Assembly: GCF_008831285.2 (NCBI RefSeq)
Contig: NC_045139.1
Location: 32,957,706-33,021,705 of the forward strand
Length of the DNA stretch: 64,000 nt
Origin: Nymphaea colorata
Lineage: Eukaryota; Streptophyta; Magnoliopsida; Nymphaeales; Nymphaeaceae
Direction of reading: 5' to 3'
Shown here: in pieces, positions 35,185 through 48,964 of the stretch
Numbering within the stretch: position 1 is the first letter of the stretch
Layout of the letters: every line of letters starts with the position of its first letter
Position numbers and translations under genes: made by a program
The notes under the pieces: generated by a model
What the model saw: the letters and a program-made list of their open reading frames with translations, nothing else
Told to the model about the DNA's origin: nothing
The model's database searches: none

Positions 35185-38100
35185 TCACTCGAAGCTCGAC
35201 GAACGGCTGCATCTTCCTTGCAGATAGGTTTCAATAAATTGATGGTTATTTTGCTCAATGCTGCAGGCTGAGAGAGCATCTTCTTCTACATCATGCAGTG
35301 CGACACCAAGATGGCAGCGGATATCAGGAGGCAGACATGCTTCCTCATCCTGGTTCTTTGGCTCCTTGGAGTTGGAAAGTTGTTGTCTTGCCCAGTTGAT
35401 CACATCACCATCTCCTTTTAGCAGCTTTAATATCTGGTTACCAGCCAATGCAATCAATAAGAAAACTGGGAAGAACATGGATGAACATGAAGAAGGATGA
35501 CTTACCAGATTAATCTGTGGACGCCGATGAACTGTCCTTCTTATACAGAGGGATGCAGCCATCATCGTTCTCCTTATTTGGTCCTCATCGTACTTTCCAG
35601 CCAAGCACGGATCAATAAGTTCAACTGGATTTCCTTCTTCCAGTATTGCTGTCGCCTAATGAAAATGTAGTACAAGTTGGATATATGGTAAGAAAGAGGC
35701 TTAGGGTGTGATTTGGATATATAATAGAGTGTGTGTTCGAGCTAGCCTACAAACCATGTGCCAATGAATTCAATATTCAGGTCTAGGAAGCAGGAAGAGC
35801 ACCAAAACCCTTGAGATTTTCTGTTCTCATGTTTGGGTGCATTACTGCTGATCTGACAGCAACTAGAGCTACTAAATGGAGGCTGGAAAGGCAGACTTAC
35901 CCACATGACCAAGCTCTCTTGGCCCTTTGGATTGTCATTACTGATTGGTTTTCTTCCTGAGAGAAGCTCAAGAAGAACAACACCAAAAGAGTAAACATCA
36001 ATCTTGTCACTCATTTTCCCATACATGAAATACTCAGGTGCGAGGTACCTGCACAGACTCACAGAGTAGGCCGTCCAAAGAGCATTTAGTTGAATGGCGA
36101 ATGAGCTGAAAGAAGGCGGTTTAATGCTTACATACCCAAAAGTCCCGAAGACATCATAGTGTGTAATCTCACTTGAAGTTGTAGGCGCCCAAATTGCGAG
36201 GCCAAAATCAGATAACTGCAATTCCATATTACATCACAGTTTGTATCAGAAAAATATTCATTACTGCATGAGAGAGAAGAATGTTGGAAGATTTGACATC
36301 TCTGTATTGCAACACAGTGCGCTCTCTCTCCTCCTCTCGCATGTCCCAACTAACCATGAATTACCTGTGGCTCAAAATCATCTGAAAGAAGAATGTTAGA
36401 AGATTTGACATCTCTGTGTATGACCGGTCTAGAACATCCGTTGTGCAGATAATTCAATGCCTCTGCGACACCCACAGCTATCTTAAATCGGAGCTTCCAT
36501 GGAAGTGGGGTCTTTCCTTTTCTACCTGAATTACAATGACAATGACAAAGCATGGTCAATAATAAATAAAACCAAAGAACTGACAAGCAGAACATGTAGC
36601 AAAGCTCACCATGAAGGTAATATTCCAGGCTTCCCCTGGGTAAGAAATTATATACAGAAATGAGACTGTTGTCCTCAACACAAACACCAACTAAAGAAAT
36701 AATGTTCTTGTGCTCTAAAGAACTTATGATCTCAACCTCCAAAAGAAATTCTTTCCATGCTTCCTCAGATGTTTTTAAGATCTTCACAGCCAGTGGCTTG
36801 CCATGTGGGAGCAAAACCTTGTAGACCTTGCTGCACCCTCCCTTTCCTACTAGATTGCCTGTTAGAGAGAAATTGAATAAGTAAATGTTTAGAAATTAGG
36901 CTATATGACGACTTCTGAAGCTTTAAATTATTTGTATAATTGTGAAAGTTCAATTCCTAGAAGATAAATGCATCTTCCAAGAGAATATGGTAAACTTGTC
37001 CTTCATATGATTCAAAAGAAGATCAAGGAAAGAGGCAACTGCGGGTAAAAGTGGCCTTCTGAATCCTTGTGTTTCTGTTCTCTCCTGTGAAATACCACTA
37101 TGAAAGGGCAATTTCTCCCTATTACAGATAATTGCAGTTTGTGTGGAATAATATCTTATATCTGGTCATAGATTCATAATGTCATGAGATTAAAATGCTG
37201 AAGCAGATCTTTAGATACTTTTTCTGCTTAGTAAAATGAACAGGCTTTGAAATGGGCAACATGTGAGCGGGTTTTCCAGAACCCTGAAAATCAATGGTCC
37301 AGAAACTCCAAATTTATTTCTGGCCTAAAAATAGTCACTTAGAAAACCCTGATGCACGTGCTTTTCCAAAAGAATAGGGAAAAAAAAAAGAAAGCATAAT
37401 TTAAGGTGCAACCCTGGCAAACAGACTATGTTGTTCATATTGAGGTGAACAGCCTACACCATGATGTTTTTCTTGCTTGGGTAGTTGCTGCATCAAGTCC
37501 AAAAGTCATCCCTATATATCTTTGGTGTATGTCTGCGTGTGTGCACTCATGCCACAGCTCTGAACTTTTCAGATTCTGAAACAACTTCTTTATCCTAAAA
37601 GACATAATTCCTTGAAAAAATCAATATATCAAAAGCTCAAGAGAAGGCGGCCTTGTCCTGTATGATTAGTACTGATTCAATCATGTAAGCCACAACTAGT
37701 ATCTGTTAAAAAGTAAAACAGGAGAATAGTGATCTCTGTGGAAACCTGAGGAAAATTGCGTGGACAAACTCTGGAACTCATTGTTACTGAACCGTCTCCA
37801 ACTTGAAGAGTTCCTCTTGTGGAGAACTGCCAATTCTCTGGAAAGATCAGTTCGCTGGTCCCTTTCATTGGCGTCAGCTTTCTCAAGGGAATAACTGTGC
37901 CAAGGGCTGCCGAGTGGGGATCTGTTAGGCAATTGTAATGCCCACTGAACCACTGGCATCTTCCTTGCCTCCGGACTATGTAGCCCTTCCATGCCCAAAA
38001 CAGTTGCTTTTCTAAGAAGCGGCCAACCTGGATGTTCTGGAAATTTCCTTACAAGAAGAGTCACCAACCCTGGAGCTTCTTCCATTGCCTCTTCATGGGC

Positions 38101-39599
38101 ATCTTCAATGTCAATGGACTCAGTTTCTCTTTGAGATTCACACATGAATGAATCGGATCTGCCGTCTTCCAGTAAATCAGATTTGCTGTTGCGGTTTGAG
38201 GATAAGGCCTCTGAGCCAGATCTGCTGCTACGGCTAATGGAGAAATCCCCACTTTCACTGTCATCCAGTTGCAGTGAGAAATCAAAATTAACAGGTGAAG
38301 CACCAAAAGTTATGCCTGAGCTAGTGGATCTGCTCTCAGTACTCTGACTGAAGCCTGCATTCTCAACCACCTCCCCATCATTCGACTCCAGGTCTTGAGG
38401 GCAATTAGGATCGTCGGTTTTTGAATCCTCAAAAAGACTAGCCAGAGTCTTGCTTGCACTTGGCTTTGAAACTACGTCTGATCTGACTATTCCTGAGGAA
38501 CAGTGTCTTGAATCAGCAAGACAAACATTCACGAATCTCTCATGGAACTAGCTTTGGACAGTAATAAAAATCAGTATACCTGCTTTCTTCTTCGATTCAT
38601 TGGACAGAAACATGATCTTCCCGTTGTGAACGGCCATTACAGATGTATGAGAAGGTAACCTCTTGGCACAGTACTTCGCCATTGAAACGGACAATCTGAA
38701 AGACATAAGGGATCTTTGAAAGGGTATACTACAAATAATAACTTGATATCCAATATGGCATCAGCCCTTAATACTAACCCAAGGGAGGTTCTGCAGACTC
38801 CTAAGACTACAGAAATGGCTGCACATTCTTTTGCTTCCTGGACTAGGACATTCCGGATCGACTTGCCGCGGCATAGCCTACCAACAAGACTGACCTGGAG
38901 ATTTACAACGTGAAAATCAGTCATAAATGGCAAATAGCATCTTGATTGAACAATAAACTGTGAACTTTAATCTTTTGGCCAGTAATCACTAGTTCATCCG
39001 AGTCAGTCTGTCGGTAACATACAGGCATTGGACAAAGATTAGCAACGAATTAAGCATCAAACAGCTTCAAACATCTTTTGAAAATGGTCAGAGGTTACAA
39101 CTATTATACTGCTTGAATCCCCAAATTCGTTTTCACATGATAATCTACGTTAGAGAGAGGTTCTGAGGTCAGCTTAAAGAGAAGCACCATCCGCTGCATG
39201 CAAGTATGAAGGATTACCTTCCTCATAGTGCAGAAACTATCATACGAGGCAAGGAAACTGTCCAACGATTTAGTCAAGCAGAGGGTAGTCATCTTGTTCT
39301 TGGTAGACAAACCTGCAGAGGATCAGTAGCAAATTTTTCTTTCAACGTTCAAGCGAATAATAATTAAAAAAAAAAAAACCAAAAATCTAACACAAAACGA
39401 GACAGAAAGTTTGACCTGAATCCTTGAAAACATGAAGAACAATGATACTGTCTCCTGGTTCTGCCACCTTAAAGATGGCCCAGGACAGTAATTCATGGCC
39501 TTCGCCATCCAGCCTGATTCCGACCAGCAGATTCCTGCTGCTGCCTTTCATTTCTTGACCTCCTTGGCTAGCTGTGGTGCCGCAAATTGCCGCCACCAT
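35185..39599 (-). CDS. receptor-like cytoplasmic kinase VI with N-terminal USP domain, complete
   Basis: Eleven exons: 39599-39416, 39312-39218, 38894-38779, 38695-38580, 38492-37746, 36858-36610, 36525-36365, 36215-36136, 36048-35901, 35655-35506 and 35433-35185. The sum is 2295 nt, 764 aa, in frame. The N-terminus (about 20-150) is a universal-stress-protein/adenine-nucleotide alpha-hydrolase fold ([25 protein letters not shown]). A long Ser/Asp-rich linker follows, including [14 protein letters not shown] and RRFSNNEFQ. The kinase domain starts about 420, with glycine loop GKGGCSKVY (425-432), Lys445 (AVKILK), HRDVKSSN with Asp541, DFG at 559-561, APEYFM and DVYSFGVV. All catalytic residues are present. 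There is no signal peptide or membrane segment, so it is cytoplasmic. Family members bind ROP GTPases and act downstream of them; for this gene that is inference. Intron 5 is 887 bp and hides no missing exon: exon 5 joins exon 6 directly at a family-consistent site. Confidence 0.92.
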
Positions 39600-40805
39600 T
39601 TTCTCTGTTCGTGCAGCTTCTCAGGCAATAAATCCAGAAATCATCAGCTCCCATCCACCATTTCCCACCATTCCTTCTCTGGAAAAGAGTTGAGAGGAAG
39701 TCCACCTAACCAACCTAAGGAGCAAATTAACTCCTCACAAGCTTATCTCTTTCCTGATTTCCTCCCACTTTCACTCCACTGCTCTTCCGGGTTGTGGGAA
39801 ACGCTTCTATACACTCGTGCAACCACTTCAAAGACACAGATGCACATACAAGTCCTGCATCCTTCAAATTTCTCAACAACCGCAGACAAAAAGAAGAAAA
39901 CGAAAAAGAAAAGATACACCCCAAAGAACACTAAAGAACAAAAACCAACTTCCGCTTCTCAAACCCAGCTACAAAGAATCAGAAACCACCCTCAAAAGAC
40001 TTTTTTAAAGACCACCTGATCAAGTTGAATCAAAATCAAAACTACCCACATGCAATCCTCTCTTGATTTTCCTTTTTATACCAAACACTAGAGCCCTTCC
40101 CTTTCCTCAGCCAATCAACCAACCGGCCAACAAACAACAGAGCTCCCTCAACTATTCCTGCGAGGTGCAACAACCACGGTTGAAGGCCCTCATCCTCTGA
40201 AATAATCTTCTCATCAGTTCTTCTCCACATTCAATTGCCCTGGGCTTCAAAATTAAATTGCCGCCGGGTCACCATCAATGTAGCGACTGCCAACTTTAAT
40301 TGCTCAACTTCTCCTCCTCCTCCAAGGAATTTGACGTGATGGTGGTGGTGAAAACTTCAAAAGGTTGCTGCCTCTTTCTTGTATTATAATATTATCATTG
40401 TTTAGTTATTACTGCTCTTGGATCACTACAAGAGGAAGGAGGGAGAGATCGAAAAAGAAAGATCACAGAATCTTAGGAAGAGGTGCATTCAATTTTTCAT
40501 GAGAACGACCAGGCGTGCAAGTCAGGGGATCCCACCAGTCACCATCTAATGGCTGCCAAAACCGAAGAGCTTTCCAATGGGTTAAAGTAAGACTTGGAAA
40601 AAAGAGGAAGACTCAGAAAAGCGTTTTATCTGTGTTAACCGAGTTTGACATCGCCGGAAGCCCATAGCTCCGGCGGAGTGATGCGACCGGCGGTTCACCG
40701 TCGGCGAGTGCCACGTGGTAAGCAACTCCTCTCTCTCATTGACTGTCGGTAGCACATGCGAGTCGGAGAGAGAGAGAGGGATTTGCCCATGCCCCAGCAA
40801 ACTGG

Positions 40806-40844
40806 TAACTTTGTACCTTTCTGAAACTTTGTACCTTTCTGAAA
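40806..40844. repeat. 18-bp tandem duplication
   Basis: AACTTTGTACCTTTCTGA occurs twice in direct succession upstream of the kinase gene. Confidence 0.8.
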
Positions 40845-42035
40845 CGAGGAGAAAATCTTTTCATGTCGTTTAACTTGATGGATTTTGGTTGTCTTACTAT
40901 TAAAAAGTTCTACAGATTGTTCTATTGCTTAATTAAAAAGCAAACCAAGTTGCAGAGAAAAATATATAATCTTCTACCTGGTATGGTCAAATTAAGTGGG
41001 TGACTTAGTGAATCACAGAGAGAGAGAGAGATGATTTTCTTTCCTTTCATTAGTTTTTGACCAACGGATCCATCTGCCAAAATAGAAGTCACAATTCTGA
41101 ATCCAACAAATTTAAGAAGATTTTAACTAAGAAATCTTCAATTAATTCATTCCTAGAATTCAAAGAAAATTTTAAACTTGTAAATTCTGACACGGTGGCA
41201 GATGTGACTATTTTGAGTTATGACGGATGGGACCCTTTCATATATTTTTGCAAAGTTTTCTATCATTAAAAAATTTGTAGAATCTTTTTTTGGTAATTAA
41301 ATTGGTTCGCATGTCATGTTGTCGGAAGTGTTTTCTGCAAGCAATATATTCCACAGTTGGAATTTATTTTAAAAGAATATTTCCAACGTTGTGATTTATT
41401 TAAGGTCCAAAACACTATTATTTTAGCCTTTGAAAGGACATGCTTTCTGAAAAAAGCAGGCCCTACCTTGTCGTAAGACTTCGCCTTGATACGAAATAAA
41501 CGTAATTTGAGTCCTTTCTCAAGTTTGGTCACTTTGTAAGCATTAATATTTCGAGTCATATAACTTTAATAATCATAATAATGTACATTTCTCATCATAG
41601 TCGCAAAGTTTTTGCTACCCAAAACTATCATAAACTTTATTTTAAAGATCTCTCTGTTCCTCTCTATTTTTGGTTATAGATAAGAGAAAAACCACCCTTC
41701 AAATAAGGGACTTTGGTAAGAAGAACATTATGTTATTAGAATACATGATTCAAGAACATCATTCCTTTATTCCAAGAAATATGGTATGGCTATACATAAT
41801 TCTTTCAAGTTTTAATAATTAAACATTGGATATAACTACATATTATTTCCTAAAACAATAACATGGTGTTCTGTATTGCACCACGAAGACGACTCAAATC
41901 TAAATGCTCTGTAGCAGGAGATTTTGAGTCTTGCATGTCTAACATTTCACAATCAAGACATCTTCCAAGTGAATCATGTTCCAAGAAAATATATGACATG
42001 GAATATTCTTCTTACTTCTCACCAAACACCCTCTT

Positions 42036-42136
<101 letters not shown>

Positions 42137-42289
42137 GTCTTTGCCAAATCTTTACAAAGACCTGAATATGAGACAGCTTCATACTGAATCTTCACAGGAG
42201 AAACTGTGGAAAACTTGACCAATTTGTTTGCAATCCAAGGTTAGTTTAGCTTGTTGTTTTTGAGTGTAGGTAAGACATAAGAACATGTC

Positions 42290-42570
42290 AGGTGGGCTAG
42301 TAAGTGATAGGGATGTGAAAGATCCAAGATTTTTGACTCCATTTGACCTCATGATCCGGATCCAGATCGCAGATCCAGTTACAGTGTCAAGTCGGGCCCT
42401 ATGGTAATCGAACTCGGGTTTGGTCTAAAATTACATCTGATCCGTACCCACAAAGAAGTAAAACCCAACCGGATCCGATCCGATTTGGTTTGAAAATTAC
42501 ACCTGATCTGAACCCGACAAAGAAGTGGATCATATAAGATCGGTTTAGGGTTGCAACTCGTTCAGAATCA
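42290..42570. repeat. dispersed repeat with GATCCGGATCC words
   Basis: Text such as ATCCGGATCCAGATC, CATCTGATCCGTACCC and CCGGATCCGATCCGATTTGG resembles the repeat family at 50.6-51.1 kb and around the copia element. Edges are uncertain. Confidence 0.45.
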
Positions 42571-43151
42571 AATCCAACAAAAGGATCCTCAATTCAGATG
42601 CATCCGATTTGCAGCCCAAGAGTTGTTGATGATCCATCGCTGTCGAAATTGGCTGAATCGGAACGGTTTAGTGGTAGGCCGGTTCAAGGCTGTCGCATCT
42701 CATACTATTCATGCTTTAGTTTTTTTAAATATATTTGTAAAATTTATTTAATTGTTTGAATTATTTTTGGCGCCTTTCGTCTTACTCATAAAAAAATGTA
42801 ATTATAATTCGTAAGGTAATAATTTGGCTGAATCGGTAAGGGGACGGACACCGATTCGATTCAGTTTCCGATTCTAGTGAACGAATGATTGTTTGGCCTA
42901 CCAAGTACCATACGACAAGAGGATCCTGGAAATTTTATATGTGGACCATACTGTCCCTCAGTTGGAGTGGTTGGGACGTCACTGTCCTGTCGTCGGAATG
43001 GAATTCCACCGACACCGACACACCTGCGTGGGCCCCACCGGCAACATCCTGCCAATTGTTGGTTGACACGTGGCATGGTCAACGGTTCAAGCCCTAATGG
43101 TGGTCAAGGGCGTCAGCAGGGCGGACTGAACCGGTAGCCCGTGAGTTAGGG

Positions 43152-43206
43152 CAACTGGGTGGGCAGGTGGAGCCCATAAATATAGCGCAACTGGGTGGGC
43201 AGGTGG
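43152..43206. repeat. short direct repeat, 35-bp spacing
   Basis: GCAACTGGGTGGGCAGGTGG occurs at 43152 and again at 43187. Confidence 0.75.
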
Positions 43207-44259
43207 TGCATAAGAGGACATTTGAATTGAAGGGCGCTTGGGTCGTAAGATCGCTCAAGTCTTGAAGCAGCCTTCGAATGAACATCCATGCGGGGTTTAT
43301 GTAATTTTCAAAAACAAAATTAATAAAAACCAGAATTTAATTCACTTTTTTTTGTTATTTTAATTTTTTTTAAGGTACTCATTCTGATTATTAAGAAAAA
43401 AAACTTCAGAGTTTTCCCAAGGAGCTGTGAAACAAAATGCCAAACTTGGCGGCATTTTCCAAATGAGTGAAAGTGTGGTCCACGGTCTAGATCAGGAAAA
43501 ATTCTTTTTTGATCGTTCAAAGAAATTCCACATGAAATTCTTCATGGTGGTCTTCCCATGGATTTTTTAGCATGGTTTTGTTTCTTTTCGTGTATGATTT
43601 TCATCCTCAATTTCTTAATTTAATAAGAATAATGTTAGAAATAACATATATAATAAAAAAGTCGAAAATTTTTATTTAATGTTTTTGAAATGCAAAAGCT
43701 AGAAATAGAATTTCCCCGAAAGGCCGGAATTAGGTGTAGAATTCTAGGGTTTATTTCTTACGCAAGAAAACAAACTATATTCGAGTCGAGAGACTTTGTC
43801 CCTCACTTGGCAGTATCAAACTCCGAGGTTGGGAACCCAGCTTGCTTGAGTGTGACAACCCTAAAAGCCTTAGTAATAATATTGCTAAGGGAAAATCCAT
43901 CTTCCCTTAGTAATATTGAATATGGACTTGCATCAGATTGAATATGCTGTCCTTTGAGATTGTCCTTGACATTAAATTATTGGCCCATTGAGGTAATGGG
44001 CATTTTGCATTATTTTTAATAAATGCTACCGACACAACCCTAGACCCGGGAGAGACAAGAGGAAAGAAAGGGTTTCAACAATTCACCAGGTTAGGGGTCT
44101 TAATTATCTCGCTCACCCATATTAAAAGGAAAATGTTGCCAAAAAAAATTACAAAAAATAAAAAGTGGGTATTTTTTTGTTCAGCCTTATTTTTAGTCAA
44201 TTGGTACTTGTTGACAAGGTTTTGGCTTGCTTTGGACTAGGTGTTGCGTATTAGTCGCA

Positions 44260-44360
44260 ATAACATGTTGACACGAGACAACAACTATGAAATTTGAACC
44301 TCCCGCCTATTATATACGAGCAGGCTTCCTGCCCAATTGTGACATGCCCCAGGAGGCAAC
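44260..44360 (-). mobile_element. SINE-like segment
   Basis: On the - strand GGGGCATGTCACAATTGGGC leads to GGAGGTTCAAATTTC, spaced like pol III A and B boxes. No target duplication was found, so this is tentative. Confidence 0.35.
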
Positions 44361-45039
44361 CGCTTCTTGTGTCGTTTTATTCAAGTCATTTGTCTCTTGC
44401 TTTTATCGAGTCATTTTAAAGGAAGGAAAAAAATAAATTTTTCAATTTTTTTCATAAAAAATAATTTGAAAACTTTAACTTGGGGTACATCTGAGGGCAG
44501 CAACACGTTAGGAATGAATATTTTTAATATAGGTATTTGATAATAAGAATAAAGTACTATTAACATGTGTGTTTAATTGTGGATTTGAAAATAACATTTA
44601 TAACCACTCAACATACTTTTTAGAACCACAACACAACATTACGAAAACACGTGAATTGAGGACACAATGTTCTTCGTATCAAACACGTTTTTAGAAGCTC
44701 GAGATTAGAATAATAAAGATGAATTGTGCAATGATTTGGATTTTTTTTAAAGGAAAAAAAAATCAAGAAAAACACCATACTCAACTTATCATGCTTATCT
44801 TGTCCTTGGATTACTTTTGATAAGTGGAAACTTTATCCGGTCTGCCGTGTACACAATTGGAAAGCTTGATCATGATAAAAACCTGGAGAAAAACTTTCCA
44901 GAGATGCCAAATTTGACTTCTCTTAAGATAATAAGGAATTCAACATTATGTCTCATTATCAAGTCTATAGGGAAGGAGAAAAATCAATCCTATCAATTAG
45001 GCATACCAACACGAATTTTTTAATTTTTGGCTTCGCCTC

Positions 45040-45135
45040 GAGTGACCTAGTGGCCGCGAGAGGCGTATAGTATCTGATTAGACTGGCGGGTGGTGAAAGT
45101 CAGGTCGTGAATTTGATTTTCATAAGCGTTACTCA
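45040..45135 (+). mobile_element. SINE-like segment
   Basis: GAGTGACCTAGTGGCCGCGA is followed about 50 bp later by AGGTCGTGAATTTGATTTTC, a possible A box and B box pair. Ends are not defined. Confidence 0.35.
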
Positions 45136-45496
45136 TCTAAACTTTAAAAAGCGGATATGTAACACTTTAATTGACTGGTGTATTTCTTAAAGCCACTCTG
45201 GACCTTGGGCATCGGAAAAAAGAAGGAAGAAGTTTTTGCCTCTTTGGGTATCTACCTCAAACAACATAATAAGAGATGTAAAGTTGATATGAGAGAGAGA
45301 GAGAGAGAGAGGATAAAATGAAAATGTATAACAAAATGTAGGAATAAGAAGTTCTCTAGATACAATACTCCAAAAACAAAATAGAAGAATGAAATATATA
45401 AGATAGCAACACAATAAAGCACAATAAGAAAAGTAAGAAGATAGTAGATAGACGGAGCGGCAGAGTCACCTACCAGCAAACGAAAGATGGTGCACG

Positions 45497-45740
45497 AGAG
45501 AGAGAGAACTAGAAAAAGATTAGTCTCGTGTTTGGAGGGATTTTTTTTTTCAGAATTCTTGATCATTCCCATATGATCAACATGTTTTTAGAACAACAAA
45601 GAAAGTAAAATGTATTTAGTAGTAACTATAAAATAATAGACTATTTGATGCTTGTTTCACCTAGATGTCATTATTTTTTGATAAAAGATGGTATGTTTCG
45701 ATGAATGAGATGATGGAACAAATAAAGGGGATGGTGTTTG

Positions 45741-45771
<31 letters not shown>

Positions 45772-46020
45772 CTGGAGAAAGATTAGTCCCGTGTTTGGAT
45801 GGAGTTTTTTTTTTTTGTTCAGAATTCTAGATCATTCCCATATGATCACCATGTTTTTAGTTCAACAAAGAAAGTAAAATGTATTTAGTAGTAAACTAGT
45901 AAACAATCGACAATTTGATGCTTGTTTCACGTAGATGTCATTATTTCTTGATAAAAAAATAGTATGTTTCGATGATTGAGATGATGAAACAAATAAAGGG
46001 GATGTTGTTTGATAAGAAGA
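45497..46020. repeat. 262-bp tandem duplication
   Basis: Two units each start with an (AG)n run, then AAGATTAGTCYCGTGTTTGG, a T run, CAGAATTCT-GATCATTCCC and GTATGTTTCGATGA, ending GATAAGA. TAGTCTCGTG at 45521 and TAGTCCCGTG at 45783 give the 262-bp period. The two copies differ at scattered bases. Confidence 0.85.
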
Positions 46021-47367
46021 ATGCTAAGTCGTTTCAAACACGGTGTTCTAAAGAATGCAATATTCATGTTATCTCTATCTAAAATACTAAGGAGACCAAA
46101 TCTCTTTTAGTTACACCAACAGAAAAAATTCAGCTCGAATCAACAAATTTGAGATGATGAAGGTTGCCTCATGTTATACACATCTTATTTTTTATTATTT
46201 TCATAAATTTATATTTTATTTTTACATATTTTGTTTATTTTTTGAAATAAATATAATTATGTTTTTCACCTATTCACGAGCATCGGCAGCCTTACTCATT
46301 TTCTACTTTTTCACAACACTTTTGAACTGTGGAAACTCCATTTAATTTAATCAAAAAATCTAAACCACTAAAATTTAATATTTTTAAATTATAATTGCAT
46401 GTGATTTCCAAGTACTGAAATTGCAAATCACCAAATAATTTGACAGTTTGGTTTTCTTTTTTTTTTTTTTCAAGATGGTTGTCTATTTATTTGAAACTAT
46501 TTTGAAATATTTTAAAGTTTTATTTTTAAAAACCTATATAATAATATTTTTTAGGTCGATAGATAACCGATTCCGCTGAAATCCAGTTCATCCGAATTCA
46601 ACGCACGAATTTAAGACCAGTAGTTGACGTACAATATTTAATAACCTGACATCCTTTTTTTAAAAAAAAAAATTTAAAGTGGAGCTTTCCATTCGGTTCA
46701 CAGTTCACACAAACAAATGTGTACGCTGTCGCATGCATTAATTAAGAAATTAATACCTGATGTGAGTAAAAGAGTCCGAAACGGAGTCGGTTTGGCCGAT
46801 TCATTTTGAATCGGTTGTATATCTACTAAAAATATTACAAGTTGAATTTCAAAATAAAAGTTCTTCAATTTTTAAAAAAAATGAAAATTTAACATTAATG
46901 CATCCTTTAATAATACATTTTAGAATGTGACAACGACCACAAAATTTTATACTTGAGACCCTAAATATTTTCCATTTTAACAGCTATATTATATCTCACG
47001 GAATTCATGCTAAGAGTTTTTATTTTTTGGCTACAACAAGTTAGGTGTCTTCTTGGAAATGATCAAATTTGCAACAGCAGTCGATGCAAAGCAATTAATT
47101 AGCATAAATGAAGGCATTTATTTTCTTATCCTGGTCAAAATTTTACCTGTTACGTTCCCTTCTTTTAGTTTAGTTAAATGAAAAAAAATTCAAGAACAAA
47201 CAACTTGGCACCAAAGTTTCAATTCAAAACCAACCCCTTCTGTCCTTGATGTTGAATGCTAAAATTTCTCCGGTCACCGGCAAACGGCAACCGGCATAAT
47301 AGTTGGTGATTGGAGTTTCAAAGCCATCAAAGTCACTATTTGCGTATGGGAGAGCATGTATCAGTCC

Positions 47368-47637
47368 CGAGAGTGATAGGTTTTGTCACCAAACATCAAA
47401 GCAGTCTTGAACCTTAAAGGCCGACAGTCTAACCTCTGAATCCGGGTAAGGCCAATTGAATTCAAATACAAAAAGTACATAGCGCAATTAAAAATTTTTA
47501 TTTCTTTCAATGTAAATTTTTTTTTTTTCATTGGCCGGGGTAGGGCCATGACCTAGGCGCCCCCCGTCCCTTCGCCCCTGCCCGAGAGTGATAGGTTTCG
47601 TCACCGAACATCAAAGCAGTCTTGAACCTTAAGGGCG
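47368..47637. repeat. 57-bp direct repeat flanking an insert
   Basis: CCCGAGAGTGATAGGTTTTG... to ...CTTGAACCTTAAAGGC at 47368-47424 is repeated with a few changes at 47581-47637. The 156 bp between ends in GTAAATTTTTTTTTTTTC and CGGGGTAGGGCCATGACC, similar to 27000-27070, so a repeat element lies between the copies. Confidence 0.6.
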
Positions 47638-48221
47638 ATGAATCTGTTATGAAAGCAATAAAAAATCTTCTTAACAAGAAAAATCAATGAAACAAAAAAA
47701 TAACAGAGTGAGAGAAAGAGAGAGAGAAAGGATTCCAAGCAAGCAAAAAATTTCTTGCCCATGTATTGAGGACCTCTAAAATGTGAATTTATATGAAAAT
47801 TTTCAGATTTATGAAAATTAAGTACATTTTAATGTTTTTTTTTTGAACTTACAGAATTTTAAAAATGAAGAAGGATGTGACCCACTTGTCCAAATAAAGT
47901 AAATTGGTAGGTTCCTTGTTTCATGGTGGTTCAGAAAATTATCCACTACCATTCAAATTCATGAACGTCCATTTTCTAATAAGTTTGGTGAGTGGACGCT
48001 CTCTCAGTCTCACCAACTAACTCATGAACTCAACCATATATACACAATACATATATAAGAAAAGAGAGATAAAAGAAAGAAATTTTGTAATCTTTTACAA
48101 ATCTTCAATATAAAAGAAAAAAACAACAACAAGAAAATGACGAGACATTTCATGATCTAAATATTAGTTCACTAATTTTGATAATATAAATGTGTTATGG
48201 AGATGTCTGTTATTATAAAAA

Positions 48222-48243
48222 AACACACACACACACACACACA
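48222..48243. repeat. (AC)n microsatellite
   Basis: About 11 AC units. A separate (AT)n run lies at 48492-48516. Confidence 0.9.
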
Positions 48244-48964
48244 TAGTTCACATTCAACAAGCTTTATTTTTTCAACTCTTCGACAACCGTTTATTGGAAT
48301 AAAAAATAATTAAATGCACGTTTTCGGCTAATTACAGCAAATGAATCTGCCGCCCTAAATTTAAAGTGAATAAAAAATATTTGCTGACATAGTTTTTTTG
48401 GGGGGACATAATTTGATGTCAAACCTATAACAATACATGGTGACGCAGTTTCGAGCGACCAAAAAAATTGATTGTCAAACCAAATCAACCAATATATATA
48501 TATATATATATATACACACCATTATTGTCACCTTATAGTTAAAATATCGGTTTTCATCCCAAAATAAGGACCTTAGGGCGACATGAATGCGGCAAGAGGC
48601 AAATGTTTGTTCGTCTACTTTTAAAATAATTGTTAAGTATTTTAAATTATTCGTAGCTTTATTTTTTTAAAAGGTCATGTATCGGTTAGCGTCGTCTCAG
48701 TTTGAGGCCGATCCTCTGCGTCTCGGCTGACGATACGGGGCGCTTAGGAAACATCCCCTAGGATTTAATTGAGGCAGGAGGAAGAGTGGGACCCACAGTT
48801 CGGGAGGCCCATATCGTCCCGTCCTTGAGCCCACCCCGTCAGAACCGTTTCAGTCAGTGGACCGAAAGAGCGGGTGGGTCCCACCACCTATGCAGCGGGT
48901 CAAGCCTCGAACCTAGAATTTAATTCATTCCTACCTCCTTAGACCTTATTCCTTACGGAGTAGG

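Noticed and set aside
36859-37745. A possibly missing exon in the kinase gene between the linker and the glycine loop
   Set aside because: The linker end (RRFSNNEFQ to FSS) joins directly to GNLVGKGG in phase, and it aligns with the usual family junction. No exon-like sequence is in the intron.
42860-43290. Overlapping GC-rich open frames of 60-80 codons near 43 kb
   Set aside because: The openness follows from higher GC in a repeat segment. No family motif or splice partners are seen.
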